DNA of 64,000 bases from Diploptera punctata (Eukaryota > Arthropoda > Insecta > Blattodea > Blaberidae). A model generated the notes under the pieces. That model was not told the origin of the DNA, did no database searches, and saw nothing but the letters and a program-made list of their open reading frames with translations. Positions 1-10,084 of this stretch are shown piece after piece (within the stretch, counting starts at the first letter, position 1; every line of letters starts with the position of its first letter). The translations under genes and the position numbers were made by a program. The stretch lies in assembly GCA_030220185.1 (NCBI GenBank), contig JASPKZ010003424.1, positions 868,001 to 932,000 of the forward strand. The letters are read 5' to 3'.

Positions 1-309
1 AGTAGACGAAACGTCGAGTATGAAGACAACCAGACCAAGGCCTATAAGCCCGGAAGACGAACCAAATATGGATTTAATAAGTTTCTTTGAGTTTTACTCC
101 TTAAGGGTGGCAGCGTTCATGAGTTCAGGTTATTATATCTATATCAAGATAAAATACTAATATAACTAAAAACTAACTCGCTGGAACAATTGGACATTTA
201 AGAGTGTGATTTAACCTGAAGCGAACATTTTTTAATCGCTCGGCCACCAATTTGAACTGTTCGCAACGGAATTCTTATGCCATTGAAATAAAAAAAAAAT
301 GTCGTCCAA
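1..309. other. unannotated AT-rich DNA
   Basis: No coding signal, tRNA-like box or recognised repeat is seen in this stretch on either strand. Confidence 0.5.
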
Positions 310-560
310 AAATCATCAAAATGCTGTAATTCGCAGTGGAAGTTTACCTGCAAGCGGATAATTTATTAAAAATCACTCTTGAAGCAGCTATGTTTTCTCA
401 CAACAATACTGGATGCATATTATATAATTAACAGAAGAAATATGTATTTCATAAACCAGAAAAATCTGACTATAAATTCGATTTGCCGATGAATTCCCTT
501 AGTTTACGTGACGGACTTTTAATATTTTGTATTTGAACGTTATGTGAATTAACAGAAAAA
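310..560 (+). repeat. REP-X, unclassified dispersed repeat, copy 1
   Basis: This stretch resembles 28470-28840 and 36780-36990. The shared core reads roughly 'TTCCGTAAACCAG', then an 'A-rich, GACC/GACT, ATAAATTC' block, then 'ACTTGCAG/GATTTGC' and a 'GAATT...TTAG' end. No coding potential or termini are recognised, so the class is unknown. Confidence 0.4.
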
Positions 561-1019
561 TATTGAAACACTTGTTTTGACAGAGTTGTTGCTTCTGACA
601 GAGGATTATTTAATATAATTAGTACTGTGAAATTTGAGTTGTCGCGACTGTCCAACGCGAATATCAAGTTGAGAGAACGTCTAACTTGGAAGTAACATTT
701 GTGGCTACACTAAGGAGCTAGTTGGTGTAATGTTATTCCCTTCTCTTCGCCATGCGACAAACTCTGGCTTTTCTAAACATTCTAATTAAAACTTCAATCA
801 CACTAAGTGATTTATACAATGGATCCTGCGACAGACGTAAAGCCTAGCTTTAAATTCCATATACACTTCTTTCAGGTCGAGGTATTAGTATCACAGTTTT
901 AATTACAACTCCCCCTCCCCTCTCTCTCAGTGACGCCTTTTCTCAAATTAAATTTATAAATACATTACTAATAAAATTCATATCAAATTCCGTTGAGGTG
1001 AATAGTCATGAGATCCAGC
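561..1019. other. unannotated AT-rich DNA
   Basis: Nothing recognisable apart from a CT-rich run at 909-930. Confidence 0.5.
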
Positions 1020-1172
1020 CATCCATCCATATTAATTCTGCCCGAGGGCAGGTCTTTCACTGCAATCATAGTATTTCCATACTTTGCTTTGCAGCTTTAC
1101 TAGGGAATTGTAGGTGTGGTAGCTTCCCGTTGTTTTCCACACCGGTGAAGGATGATGATGATGATGGCCATA
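1020..1172 (+). repeat. dispersed repeat with GATGATG tail, copy 1
   Basis: The segment from 'AATTCTGCCCGAGGGCAGG' to 'CTTTACTAGGGAATTGTAG' is found again, inverted and diverged, at 58010-58096. It ends in a (GAT)n run at about 1151-1164, as many retroposon 3' ends do. It may be the 3' end of a LINE or SINE; no coding or tRNA head is visible. Confidence 0.45.
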
Positions 1173-1227
1173 TGGTTTAACGTGGATTATCAATTACGGG
1201 ACAGATTCCTCTAAATGGACTAAGATA

Positions 1228-1389
1228 CCGCCAAATTCTTGATTTCGGGGACTGTATGGGCCTTAAAGTTTCCCTGACATTTGTCTTACAAGTGAGGAAA
1301 AACTCGATAAAAACCTCACCCAGAAAATTTGTCACGACCGGGGATCGAACCCGAGCCCGCTGCGTGACAAAGCAGCACGCTGCCTAGTC
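1228..1389 (-). mobile_element. SINE-A, 5' part, truncated
   Basis: On the minus strand this reads as the tRNA-like head of SINE-A, with B-box region 'GGTTCGATCCCCGG', followed by the body 'GGTGAGGTTTTTATCGAG' and 'GACAAATGTCAGGGAAAC'. It lines up with the full copies at 4807-5185 and 46116-46500. The extreme 5' end of the head is cut off exactly where the palindromic element at 1390 begins. Confidence 0.8.
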
Positions 1390-1632
1390 ATGAGATAAAA
1401 ACTTAAAATATGTACCTTTTTGGCAAGTACCGCCGTCCTCAACTGTGTTAAAATATTATATTTAAAATATTATCTGGAAGCCTTTCGGAAGTTAACTTCC
1501 ATCATCAGCAGGGTGCGTATCTGCTACTAGTTGTTGTTGGTTAAGACGTAGACTCGATGTGTCTTTAGTAGCAACTCAGTTGAGGACGACGGCGCCTGCC
1601 AAAAAGGTACATATTTTAAGTTTTTATCTCAT
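1390..1632. mobile_element. palindromic MITE-like element, 243 bp
   Basis: The two ends are inverted copies over about 55 bp: 'ATGAGATAAAAACTTAAAAT' at the left and its complement at the right, both continuing through 'GTACCTTTTTGGCA' and 'CGTCCTCAACTG'. The centre holds an AATATT-rich block and 'CCATCATCAGCAGG', which also appears at about 57716. Long terminal inverted repeats with no coding indicate a non-autonomous DNA element; superfamily not assigned. Confidence 0.65.
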
Positions 1633-1694
1633 AAATACATTACGCCATGCATACTAATATATACAGATATTTATTTATTCAATACAATATATTT

Positions 1695-2340
1695 GTCATT
1701 TGGATATTTCTGCTCTCCTGGCATTGGCGTATCGTAACCCACTTCTAAGATTGGGGCGTCTGGAAAGCGGGTTTACGCTGCCCCAATGATATGATGGGTG
1801 ATGATTATGGTAATGATGCGCTAGGAGAGGCCTTAATTCCAAACTTAATTTAATGAAGTGGTCCCGCGCCGTAGCCGAGCGGTTAAGGTAGGAAGCCTTG
1901 GCGCAGAGCTACGGGACTTGCGCTGGTTCGAGTCTCCATGGGGGAAGAAATTTTCTCATGGTATTTCGGCCAGTATGGGACCGGTGCCCACCCAGCATCG
2001 TGAGGCAATTGGGTAGCTACAATAAGTAGCGGCTCCAGGTTGAGGAACCAGCTATAACGGCTGGGGGACTCGACATGCTAACCACATGTCACCCCTACAC
2101 TGGCTGTTGATCATCTACCTCTGTGATTGACACATGTGGATGTGAAGGGCCAGCAGCCGGCTGGTAAAAGGGCAACCGCTGAAAAGTGGAAAGACCCTCA
2201 ATCGGAATTTAATGAAGTGAATATGATGATGATCAGATGATGTTCGGGGACCGTTTGGGCCTTAAAGTTTCCTGACATTTGTCTTACAGGTGACTAAAAC
2301 CCCCAAAAAACCTCATCCAGGAAATTTGCCCTTATTTAGT
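1695..2340 (-). mobile_element. SINE-A split by SINE-B
   Basis: The tail (1695-1846, with 'CTCCTGGCATTGGCGTA' and 'GATATGATGGGTG' as in other copies) and the body (2220-2340) belong to one minus-strand SINE-A. They are separated by SINE-B at 1861-2205, which is flanked by a 14-bp target duplication. The tRNA head is decayed beyond about 2335. Confidence 0.8.
1861..2205 (+). mobile_element. SINE-B, full copy with 14-bp TSD
   Basis: tRNA-derived SINE. An RNA polymerase III A box (TAGCCGAGCGGTT, about 1872) and B box (GGTTCGAGTCT, about 1925) lie in a Leu/Ser-like tRNA head. A unique body with 'CAGCATCGTGAGGC' and 'GCCAGCAGCCGGCTGG' follows. 'AATTTAATGAAGTG' flanks it on both sides (1847-1860 and 2206-2219). 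The inverted copy at 56681-57030 is nearly the same, so the family was recently active. Confidence 0.9.
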
Positions 2341-2856
2341 CGACCCTGGTGAAGGAGTGTTACTATACTTTTGAATCCGAGGGTAGCTTTACAAAACCGG
2401 CCAGGGTCGATGAGTGTTTAAGGGATTAACATAAGGATGGCTTCCTTTGGACAGAAAGTAAAGTCAGATCTTGTAGGCCTATAGTAGATTTACGTCATGT
2501 AAAATAACTTGAAGACTGAAATAGAAAGCTTCTTGACAAACTCTGAAGGCTCTTTCACGGGCAGGTGTGAATTGCGGCTCTAATATCATGAGCTTCTAAG
2601 GTCATATTTTCATGTATTAGGATTATATGTAGGGCCTAAACTATATGCTGTCAAGTAAACATTTATTCTTGCTCGAATCTCGCTCCCCGAGCTTTCCAGT
2701 CTCGTTATTTCTACAGAGGCGCTTGGCGTATTCATGGAGATGAATGCCAAACGAATGCGCGGAAGTAGTATGCAAGCGAGAACAACCGGGAGTCCCGCTG
2801 GATCAGATTTCCAGTGAGCAATGGACAGTATCCTTAAGTAAAATAATGTAATATAA
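2341..2856. other. unannotated
   Basis: No gene or recognised repeat. A weak inverted match (CTTGCTCG at 2668, CAAGCGAG at 2773) is too short to call an element. Confidence 0.4.
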
Positions 2857-3066
2857 AATTATATATTGTTTTGCAGTCCCCTCTACTATTAAAATATTTA
2901 AAATATTGTAGGCCTTTTGGGACCAGTCCCATCCTTAGCAGAAAGTTGTTCGTTACTGTTCAGCACTCATCTAGCTGAACCTTCTGCAAAAGATGGGACT
3001 GATCCCGAAAGGCCTACATTTTTTAAATTTATTATAAAAGTCGAGACTGCAAAAAATATACAATTT
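2857..3066. mobile_element. palindromic MITE-like element, about 210 bp
   Basis: Imperfect inverted arms of about 80 bp run inward from 'AAATTATATATTGTTTTGCAG' and its counterpart at 3045-3066, through 'GTAGGCC', to 'GGGACCAGTCCCATC' and 'GATGGGACTGATCCC'. The loop of about 55 bp has no coding. Superfamily unassigned. Confidence 0.55.
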
Positions 3067-3157
3067 GATAGCTATTATCTAACACTTCAACGGAATTTTA
3101 TAATTAACTTTATTAGTGTTGAAATAATGTACACAATTAATGCGGAAGCTAAGATCA

Positions 3158-3216
3158 TCTCTTCTTCTTCTTCTTCTTCTACTACAAGGTTTAGGCTATG
3201 CAGCCTGTTCCGGCGA
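3158..3216 (-). repeat. LINE-A 3' end with (GAA)n tail
   Basis: A run of TTC (3160-3180) on the plus strand, followed by 'AAGGTTTAGGC...AGCCTGTTCCGG', is the minus-strand 3' end of LINE-A. The same 3' UTR motif occurs at 17445, 36440, 55730 and 57390, each next to a simple repeat. Confidence 0.65.
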
Positions 3217-4618
3217 AGTTAAAAGTGGAGTCCATCTTCTACGTGGTCGACCAACATCTCTTGTTCCTCTGGGATTATACAGGAAGGTTCTTTTGGTATT
3301 CTTTCGTTGTTCATTCTCATTAAGTGTTCTGTCCATTTCTTATTATTTTCGCTGATTTTATCTTCAATTTTATATATATTTAATTCTTCTCGTATAGTTT
3401 CATTCCTTATTCTATCCGCTCTAGTGCATCCTTTCACATTACGATAAAAATAGCATTTCCGCAGTCTGTATCCTGCTTTTATCCCTTGATTTCATTATCC
3501 AAATTTTCACTTCCATACAACAACAAAGGAACAGCCATTGTTTTATATAATTTAAGTTTCGTATATTTCCTTGTTTTCCGACCTAAGATTCTTTTTATGT
3601 TTCCACAAATAGCCTGAAATTTATTTACTTTATTTTCTATATCTTTATTTTCTCTATAAGTTATATCACATCCTAAATATTGGAAATGTGATACTTGTTC
3701 TATTATTTTGTTATCCAGTACAATTTTTGATCTAATTCCATATTTACCAATAAATGCCATTACTTTTGATTTATTTATTGATATTTTACAATTATATCTA
3801 TTGGCTATTAATTTAAATTTATATGCTAACATTTGGAGCTCATTTTCAGATTCTGCTAAAAGTACAACATCGTCAGCGAATAATCAAGCATTTATTTTAT
3901 CTTTATTATCGATTAATATTCCTTCATTAGTTAAAACCTTCTTCCATTCTTTTAGGATATCGTCCATATAAATATTAAATAATATAGGTGAGAGTGAACA
4001 CCCTTGTCGTACTCCTTGGTTTATTTGAAAACATGTCTTATTTTTAGTCAGCTGTGGGTCAATACAAATATTTGTTCCATAGTACAAGCTCTTAACAGTT
4101 TCTATAATCTGAATAGGGAGGCCTTTTTCTTTTAGGACATTCCATAATATTTCCCTGTTTACTCGATCAAATGCCTTATCTAAGTCTATAAATAACAAAT
4201 GCGTTTCTAGGTTTTTTTCTTGTCTTTTGTTTATTATCTGATTCAGGGCAAATACTCCATCGCTACAAGATCTTCCTTTTCGGAACCCATTTTGTTCTTC
4301 TGCTAGTGTTACTTCAGTAATTCGTTATATTCGTTTTGCTATTATTCTAGCAAAGATTTTATATCCACTATTTAGGAGGGTAATGCCTCTGTAATTAGAT
4401 GGTTGGTTTCTTTCTCCTTTCGTGTAAATTGGTTTTACTATACCTTGCCTCCATGTTGCTGGTATATTATGATTCTCCCAACACATATTAAGAAAATTCA
4501 AGAATCTTAATTTAAAGAATATATCTGCATATTTAATTAGTTCTGAATTGATGTCATCTGGTCCGCTAGCTTTTCTATTATTTTTTAATTTGAGCTATTC
4601 TTCCAGTTCTTCCATTTG
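3217..4618 (-). pseudogene. LINE-A reverse transcriptase, decayed
   Basis: Non-LTR retrotransposon RT, read on the minus strand. From the N-terminal side there are fingers-domain sequences (PIYTKGERN, NYRGITLLNSGYKIFARI at about 4450-4330), then EEQNGFRKGRSC, then catalytic motif A (FIDLDKAFD, near 4175), motif B-like region (QGVRQGCSLSPILF, near 4010), catalytic LFADDVVLLAES just upstream of 3832, and the thumb. A final stretch (CTRADRIRNETIREEL, about 3430) is in another frame. In-frame stops lie at 4325-4327 and 3884-3886, and a frameshift near 3485 breaks the C-terminus. The endonuclease domain is absent, so the copy is 5'-truncated. It is clearly inactive; the clade (RTE/I-like) is only a guess. 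Confidence 0.85.
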
Positions 4619-4791
4619 GAAGCTAAGATAATGTATAAAACAAATTATCTGATAGAACTTACATTTTTCAAGTTTCGCGCTTTGAATTTAAATATGAAAA
4701 ATTATTTAAATATGTATTCAGTAGTATAAACAAAATGAACTACAAACGTGCAACATTAAACGAGTATTTAGAATTTACTTCAATTTATTTT
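4619..4791. other. unannotated
   Basis: AT-rich sequence between LINE-A and the SINE-A target site; nothing recognised. Confidence 0.5.
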
Positions 4792-4806
4792 CTTGCCGAT
4801 ATTGTT

Positions 4807-5185
4807 TTTTCTTAAATGCCCAGGTTTGTCTTTCGACATTCCTGGTTTCTCTCCTGGCATGGCGTACTTGTGAGGTTCGGGCGCCTGGAAGGCGGGGTTA
4901 CGTTGCCCCGGTGATATGATGGGTGATAATGATGATGATGATAATGGTGCACCAGGAGAGTCCCTAATCCTAAGCTTAACCTAAGATGAATATGAATGAT
5001 GATGATTGCGATGGCCATATGATTTCGGGGACCGTTTGAGCCTTAAAGTTTTCCTGATATTTGTCTTACAGGTGAGGAAAAACCCCGATAAAAACCTCAC
5101 CCAGAAAAACTGTCCCGACCGGGGAACGAACCCGGGCCCGCTGCGTGACAAGGCAGCACGCTACCCCGAGACCACAGCGGTGGAC
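4807..5185 (-). mobile_element. SINE-A, full copy with 15-bp TSD
   Basis: Complete minus-strand copy. The tRNA-like head lies at the right end (complement of 'CCACAGCGGTGGAC'), the body has 'GGTGAGGAAAAACCCCG', and the tail ends in 'CCTGGGCATTTAAG'. Direct repeats 'CTTGCCGATATTGTT' at 4792-4806 and 5186-5200 define both ends exactly. Internal (GAT)n is family-specific. Confidence 0.92.
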
Positions 5186-5200
5186 CTTGCCGATATTGTT

Positions 5201-5327
5201 AAAACATTTATAAATTAGGAGATTTCCTTCCATCTACAAATAAATAAAAAGATCAGACAATAGTTCGTCAGTTTGAATTGATATTAATGTTTTAATGATT
5301 TTTATTGAGAGATTGTTCTGCGTGTTC
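5201..5327. other. unannotated
   Basis: Short AT-rich stretch; nothing recognised. Confidence 0.5.
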
Positions 5328-5462
5328 AGTTTTGTGGTCTCGAGGTAACATTGTTGCAGCGGTCCATGTTCGATCTCCGGTGAAACAAGTTTCCTATATG
5401 AGGATGTTTAAGACCTAAACAGTCATCGGACACTATATGACCATCACCATGATCATCCACAA
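5328..5462 (+). mobile_element. SINE-A fragment, diverged
   Basis: 'TGTGGTCTCGAGGTAACA' matches the SINE-A A-box region and 'GTTCGATCTCCGGTGA' its B box, followed by a decayed body that ends near 'GACCATCACCATGATCATC'. It is much more diverged than the copy just upstream, so it is probably older. Confidence 0.6.
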
Positions 5463-5693
5463 CGTATTCCCTTTATTGGTATTCGTATGAATGAATGGCG
5501 TGCCTTGTGTTAAATGTTGTGTTGTCTCGGAGATCGTCTAGGTGTTGAGCTGAACACTCATCCATTGCTTGTATGGCGAAAAAAAAGTATCAAGTGTGTA
5601 ATCCAGAGTTCAAAATACGCACCTAACAAGTCGTGTTCTTGTAAGGCCAAGGTTACGTCAGGTATGTAAAATACCTACTAAAAAGAGAGATTT

Positions 5694-5932
5694 CGACACA
5701 GCGGAACATTGACCTGCTTCGTTGGTGGATGATTTGCGAACTAATGCATTGTCATCCCACGTACACTCGCTTCGCGTCAGTCTGTGGAGTCGAGAACTGC
5801 AGTGCAATGCCCTAAGTAAGCTGGATAAGTGCTTCATTTGCTATTTTTCTTGATTATACGTGGTTAGTATCTACGTCAGTGCAACACGGCGACAGTGCTG
5901 CTATGACTGGAGGTGAACGTTCCGCTGTGTCG
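5694..5932. mobile_element. candidate MITE with 15-20 bp terminal inverted repeats
   Basis: 'CGACACAGCGGAACATT' at 5694 and 'AACGTTCCGCTGTGTCG' ending at 5932 are inverted copies with one mismatch, with further similarity inside (TGACC / GGTGA). No coding lies between them. No clear target duplication was found, so the exact boundary and class are open. Confidence 0.5.
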
Positions 5933-5984
5933 TATAATGCATTAAGATAAATAAATAAATAACAATTGTTATTAGGTTCTCAGG

Positions 5985-6342
5985 AAAATGTTTGGGTGCT
6001 AAAGAGATGAACAGGCAGGCGAATGGAGTAAACAACATAATAATGAGCTATATGATATGTATAGGAAGCCGGACATAATAAGAACAGTTAAGTCTCATAG
6101 GCTGCGATTGGCAGGACATGTGGCACGTATGAGGGATGAAACAGGTGCATGGAAGCTCCTTTTGGGAAAAACATAGGGAAAAAGCCCAGTTGGTAGACCA
6201 TGAATGAGGTGGGAGAATAACATTATCCATGATTTGAGGGAAGTAGATTATACATTGGAAAGCATTAGCACAGGATAGGGATGTATGGAGAGCTTATGTC
6301 CGCGCGGCCATGAACCTACGGGTTCGATAGAGCCAGTGAGTT
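5985..6342 (+). mobile_element. LINE-B 3' fragment
   Basis: It encodes the decayed C-terminus of the LINE-B polyprotein, including the 'GEWS..HNNEL' and 'YRKPDIIRTVKS' region, 'RLAGHVARMRDE', and the end 'CPRGHEPTGS', with frameshifts. The nucleotide end 'GTCCGCGCGGCCATGAACCT' is shared by all LINE-B copies here. An (AAT)n tract follows at 6344-6385. Confidence 0.8.
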
Positions 6343-6385
6343 ATAATAATAATAATTATTATTATTATTATTGTTGTTGTTGTTT

Positions 6386-6991
6386 CAGCTCTTACTGTCA
6401 ATAAATTGTGAATCATGAAGCTAAAACTGTTGTTTGAATTAGCATTAATGTTGTAAAGATTTTCATTGACAGATTATCTCCGTTTCACATCATGTGAACG
6501 GTGTCATTGCTGAAGTAATCGCTGTAGATGGATTCAATTAAATAAAAAAAGTTGAAAGTTAATTTAAAGTTTAAGGGAACTGTGCGTGCTGTTACACAGT
6601 TACTCTAGCAAGAGTTTATTTTATATTCACTACTTCTAAACTTCAGACTTACTTCTTAATTAACATCTTAATTAACGTCCATTTATTATATTTTCGTTTT
6701 TAAGTTTCCTCTTATATGGTTTTATAATTGATAAAAGTCTTGTTTGGCCATAAAACAACATGAATAGCGTATTAAATATTATGAGGATTTGTATGGAATT
6801 TCACGTTTTAAAATCTTAGTCAGAAAGCACTGAGAGAAAGATATGTAGAATCGAATAAGATTTTAAAGATAATTTCGTAATATTCTGTAAAAAAGCTGAT
6901 ATTCTAATGAAGATTTTATATTCCAGCGCTGGAAAAGAATAAAAGTGTACTTCTTGAAATTATCAAAGTACAAAGACAAGATTTCGTCTAC
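6386..6991. other. unannotated
   Basis: AT-rich DNA with no recognised feature. Confidence 0.5.
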
Positions 6992-7056
6992 TAACTAACT
7001 AACTAAGCTCACTGGCTCTATCGTACCCGTAGGTTCATGGCCGCGCGGACACATTA
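6992..7056 (-). mobile_element. LINE-B extreme 3' end
   Basis: Only the terminal 60 bp of LINE-B remain: complement of 'GTCCGCGCGGCCATGAACCT' plus a (TTAG)n tail, seen as CTAACTAACTAA at 6992. This is a severely 5'-truncated insertion. Confidence 0.75.
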
Positions 7057-7755
7057 TCATAAGTAATGCCACGAGTGATTTCCAATTTATCTAGAGAATT
7101 TGTAAATCAAGAGTGGCATTTGTTAGGACTATTTAACGAATAAAAATTAAGCTGTTTACTCACAAATCATTATTTAAATATAGTTATTTAAAAATATTTA
7201 TATATGTAATGTAAACGGCGATGTTTAATAACAAATGAGAAACGATCGGTACGCTTCATTTGCTTATTTTGTTCATCACTGCAACCAGATCATATTATTT
7301 ATTGCCAAATGAACACAATATTATAAGAATGCACTCTAGTGGAGAAAAAATGAAACACATCAAACTGTATATTAATTCATTTCTGATGTCCTATGATGTA
7401 AATATGACAATTATATTTTTCTGCAATGTTATTACCTGGCAAAAAATACATTAAAGAAAGCACAAACAGTGGTTTCTTTATGTGGTGGTTTAATCAATTG
7501 CTACAAATGTTTTTATATTAACTCCCGCATGCGCTACATGTTGACATTCATGCACTATATATATACAATCTGGTAGCCGTATTTATTGGACAGTCAGTCA
7601 ATGCAAAATAATGCTATGAGCTATTTAGAACGTTAAAAAGGGGTTTCTTTATTATGATAAACTTTAGCGAAACACGACTGTGATTGATTGTAAATAAAAA
7701 ATCATTGAAATGTGATTGGTCGTTGACTCCCATTTCGGGCATGAGTTAAATAGTC
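7057..7755. other. unannotated
   Basis: AT-rich DNA. The open frame at 7260-7454 has no recognised domain and AT-driven composition. Confidence 0.45.
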
Positions 7756-8445
7756 CTGAGCTAATGTTTTGCATTCATCCCCTGTATGATCTACTTCCCT
7801 CAAATCATGGATAATGTTATTCTCCCACCTCATAATTGGTCTACAAACTGGTCGTTTTCCTTCTTTATCCTACAAGAAGCTTCCATGCACATCTTTCATT
7901 CCCCATTCGTGCCACATGCCCTGCCCATCGCAGTCTACGAGACTTAAGTGTTCTTATTATACTGGCTTCCTTTAGATATACCATGCATACATAGTACATG
8001 TGTTCTGGTCAAGAGCAGGTCTATCTCTGCAAACTCAGCATTCTCCACTCTTTCCTTAACTCAGCTTTCCTTTTGTATCCGTATACAGACCATTTATCTT
8101 AATATTTTAATATTTTATCATCATCTGATATATCTTTGTGCCTCTAACTTTCTTTCCAACGAGCATTCCTTCTAGGGTATCCGTCAGCAGGCAGTTTCTT
8201 CTTAGCCAGTGGCCAATCCAGTGTAGCTCACAATTAAATAGTTTTCTCCATTAACCTGTCTATTCATCTCTTTTAGCCCAATTTTATAAGAACTTTATTC
8301 TCAAATGCTCGTAATCTTCTTTTCTCCCTTAATGTAAGAATCCTTGTTTCGCATGTAACTGAGAGAATAGCAGTTTTATATATTTTCAGTTTAACGTTTT
8401 TTGAAAGGAGTTGGGACGTGAAGAGTCCCTGTGCTGCTACCAGAA
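7756..8445 (-). mobile_element. LINE-B fragment, interrupted
   Basis: Minus-strand LINE-B C-terminal region: the downstream part lies at 7756-7978 and the upstream part at 8229-8445 (complement encodes an N-to-C run ending in LREKRRL). The two halves are separated by a piece of an unrelated LINE at 7980-8228. Frameshifts and stops throughout. Confidence 0.75.
7980..8228 (-). mobile_element. fragment of another LINE inside LINE-B
   Basis: The complement encodes 'WIGHWLRRNCLLTDTLEG' then 'MLVGKKVRG', the typical C-terminal tail of a further non-LTR element, before running into stops. LINE-B sequence continues on either side, so this is an insertion or a rearrangement. No target duplication could be fixed. 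Confidence 0.55.
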
Positions 8446-8505
8446 ATTAATGAGGAAACTTTTAATTATGAATTGTCTGCATCATATCACTATATTTGAC
8501 TTCAG

Positions 8506-8660
8506 CATTTGGATCGTATGTCCAGATCTATGATTTCTAAGGCAATTTTCAAGCACCAAGGAAATGGTGAAACACCCTGGTACGGCCAACTAAGAGGTGG
8601 TTGGAAACGTTTTTATAGAATTTTCTTTGTGACAGTCCTTTTAGGACTACGACACGAAAG
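8506..8660 (+). mobile_element. LINE C-terminal fragment
   Basis: The frame beginning 'MDRMSRSMISKAIF' and continuing 'HQGNGETPWYGQLRGGWK' resembles the 'RM...P..i....G.R..GRP..RW' tail of insect non-LTR RT proteins. It runs into the GT microsatellite. Family not assigned. Confidence 0.45.
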
Positions 8661-8674
8661 AAAGATGCAGATCA

Positions 8675-8675
<1 letters not shown>

Positions 8676-8716
<41 letters not shown>

Positions 8717-8718
8717 GT

Positions 8719-8763
<45 letters not shown>
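8676..8763. repeat. (GT)n microsatellite
   Basis: Nearly pure TG dinucleotides with one interruption (GTTGTGGTG) at about 8713-8722. Confidence 0.95.
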
Positions 8764-8765
<2 letters not shown>

Positions 8766-9494
8766 CAGTGTCTGTCAAGTAGGATCGATGAAGATTTGTA
8801 TAAGTTGTACAAATGTATTTTCATAGTTATGACATCACTAGCTTTATTTTTTCGGAATTGGTTAAAATGAGTTTATTGTTATAACCGTGAATATAAAACT
8901 GAACTACGCAAATAAAATTTAATCAAGTTAAGTCGTGCTCCCACAATAAAATGCCATTAAAGTTATTCTTGTTGAACTTTTGAATTATTTAAGCTTAAAA
9001 CAATGTAACATTTATTTTCCCTTGAAATTAATTTAGTATAAAACATTTTGTTTAGTTGAGAGGATTTGTTAAGAAAGCTAGATTGAGGTTGTGGAGTTAT
9101 AATGTACTCCGACACGAAATAAGAGGCAACGTCGTCATTACGTCTAAATCCTCTTGAACCCTTCCTCAACCCTCTAACCTCCTGCAAGTGGAGCGACGAA
9201 AATAACTTCAAAACGGGGATCACGTCTCCGGCTTGCGGTGTTTTCTCCCATAAAACATTGTCTGCTCTTTATTAAATGTCATCTCTCCAGAAGTCAATAA
9301 TAATTTCATACTTCATTTTAATTTATAACATAGTGGCTTAATGCACTTTTGAATGTAGAAAGTGGACATTATGCTTCGAATGCATTATTGATACCCTTAC
9401 GTTATATCCCCACTTGGAAAACAAGAAACATTTTTAAAAAAGTCCATGAATTTAATTACATGGAGTGCAAAGTACATTTTGTATTAGTGAATGG
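8764..9494. other. unannotated
   Basis: No recognised gene or repeat. Short open frames here lack domain features. Confidence 0.45.
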
Positions 9495-9655
9495 TATTTT
9501 TACACGCTTTATATTAGTTGATCTGTATCTATCTATGTAACGGAATCTTTCAACACGATTTTCACCCACTTAAACACAATGGGTCCACTTGAAATGTTGT
9601 ATATTTGTAAAGGACCAATGATAATACAATAATTTCATAAATAATATATAATAGA
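9495..9655 (-). repeat. U repeat unit of the foldback composite
   Basis: Begins with 'TTACACGCTTTATATTAG', a short (ATCT)n tract and 'ATGTAACGGAATCTTTCAAC', the reverse complement of the eight U units at 42098-44636. Here it is a single unit at the left end of the composite at 9495-10620. Confidence 0.75.
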
Positions 9656-9707
9656 TTGCGGACTTATCGACTTTTTAGTCCATCGTTGTAAGAAATTAAT
9701 ATTATAT

Positions 9708-9798
9708 CCTCTGGTAGCTCAGTTGGTAGAGTGGTGGATTGTAGTGTTATATAATTTCAGTAATCCATAGGTCGCTGGTTCAAATCCGGCCCGGAAGA
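9708..9798 (+). tRNA. tRNA-Tyr(GTA)-like sequence with an 18-nt intron
   Basis: The sequence matches the eukaryotic tRNA-Tyr pattern: A box 'TAGCTCAGTTGGTAGAG', anticodon GTA at 9741-9743, an intron at about 9745-9762 just after position 37 (the usual tRNA-Tyr place), and T arm 'GCTGGTTCAAATCCGGC'. The acceptor stem CCTCTGG/CCGGAAG has a C-A mismatch at pair 2 and one G-T pair. A TTTT run follows at about 9806, which could serve as a terminator. The flanks repeat, with worse tRNA-like cores, at 41929-42013 and 43665-43752. It is therefore either a tRNA gene picked up by a repeat or a repeat module that still folds; expression cannot be judged. Confidence 0.6.
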
Positions 9799-10084
9799 GT
9801 ATTACTTTTAGCTCATACTACAATAGTATCGAATTTAAAGTTATTTACATTTTTATCTTATTCTGTAAAATATTAATGACAATTTTGTAAACTTACCACA
9901 TTGTAATTTATCAAAAAAAATATGAGAAGAATACAATTAACTGTAACTATCTATATTAAAATATTCAAAATATTATAATAATGTTGGATAATAATAATTT
10001 TAAAAAATGATATGCATGCCTAGACACTAAAAATATCATAATCAATTAAATTTTCATGGGATTCCGGTTTATGACAATCAATTA
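9799..10084. other. spacer of the composite repeat
   Basis: The first 80 bp (9800-9885) match, inverted, the stretch between the foldback and tRNA-like modules at 41838-41920. The remaining 200 bp are AT-rich and specific to this copy. Confidence 0.5.

Noticed and set aside
210..235. 'TTTAACCTGAAGCGAAC' resembling the right end of the piggyBac-like MITE at 53374
   Set aside because: No TTAA-bounded partner end was found nearby; similarity is too short.
8509..8870. Open frames through the GT tract (Cys-Val repeats)
   Set aside because: Simple-repeat translation; only the short LINE-like start before the tract has any meaning.
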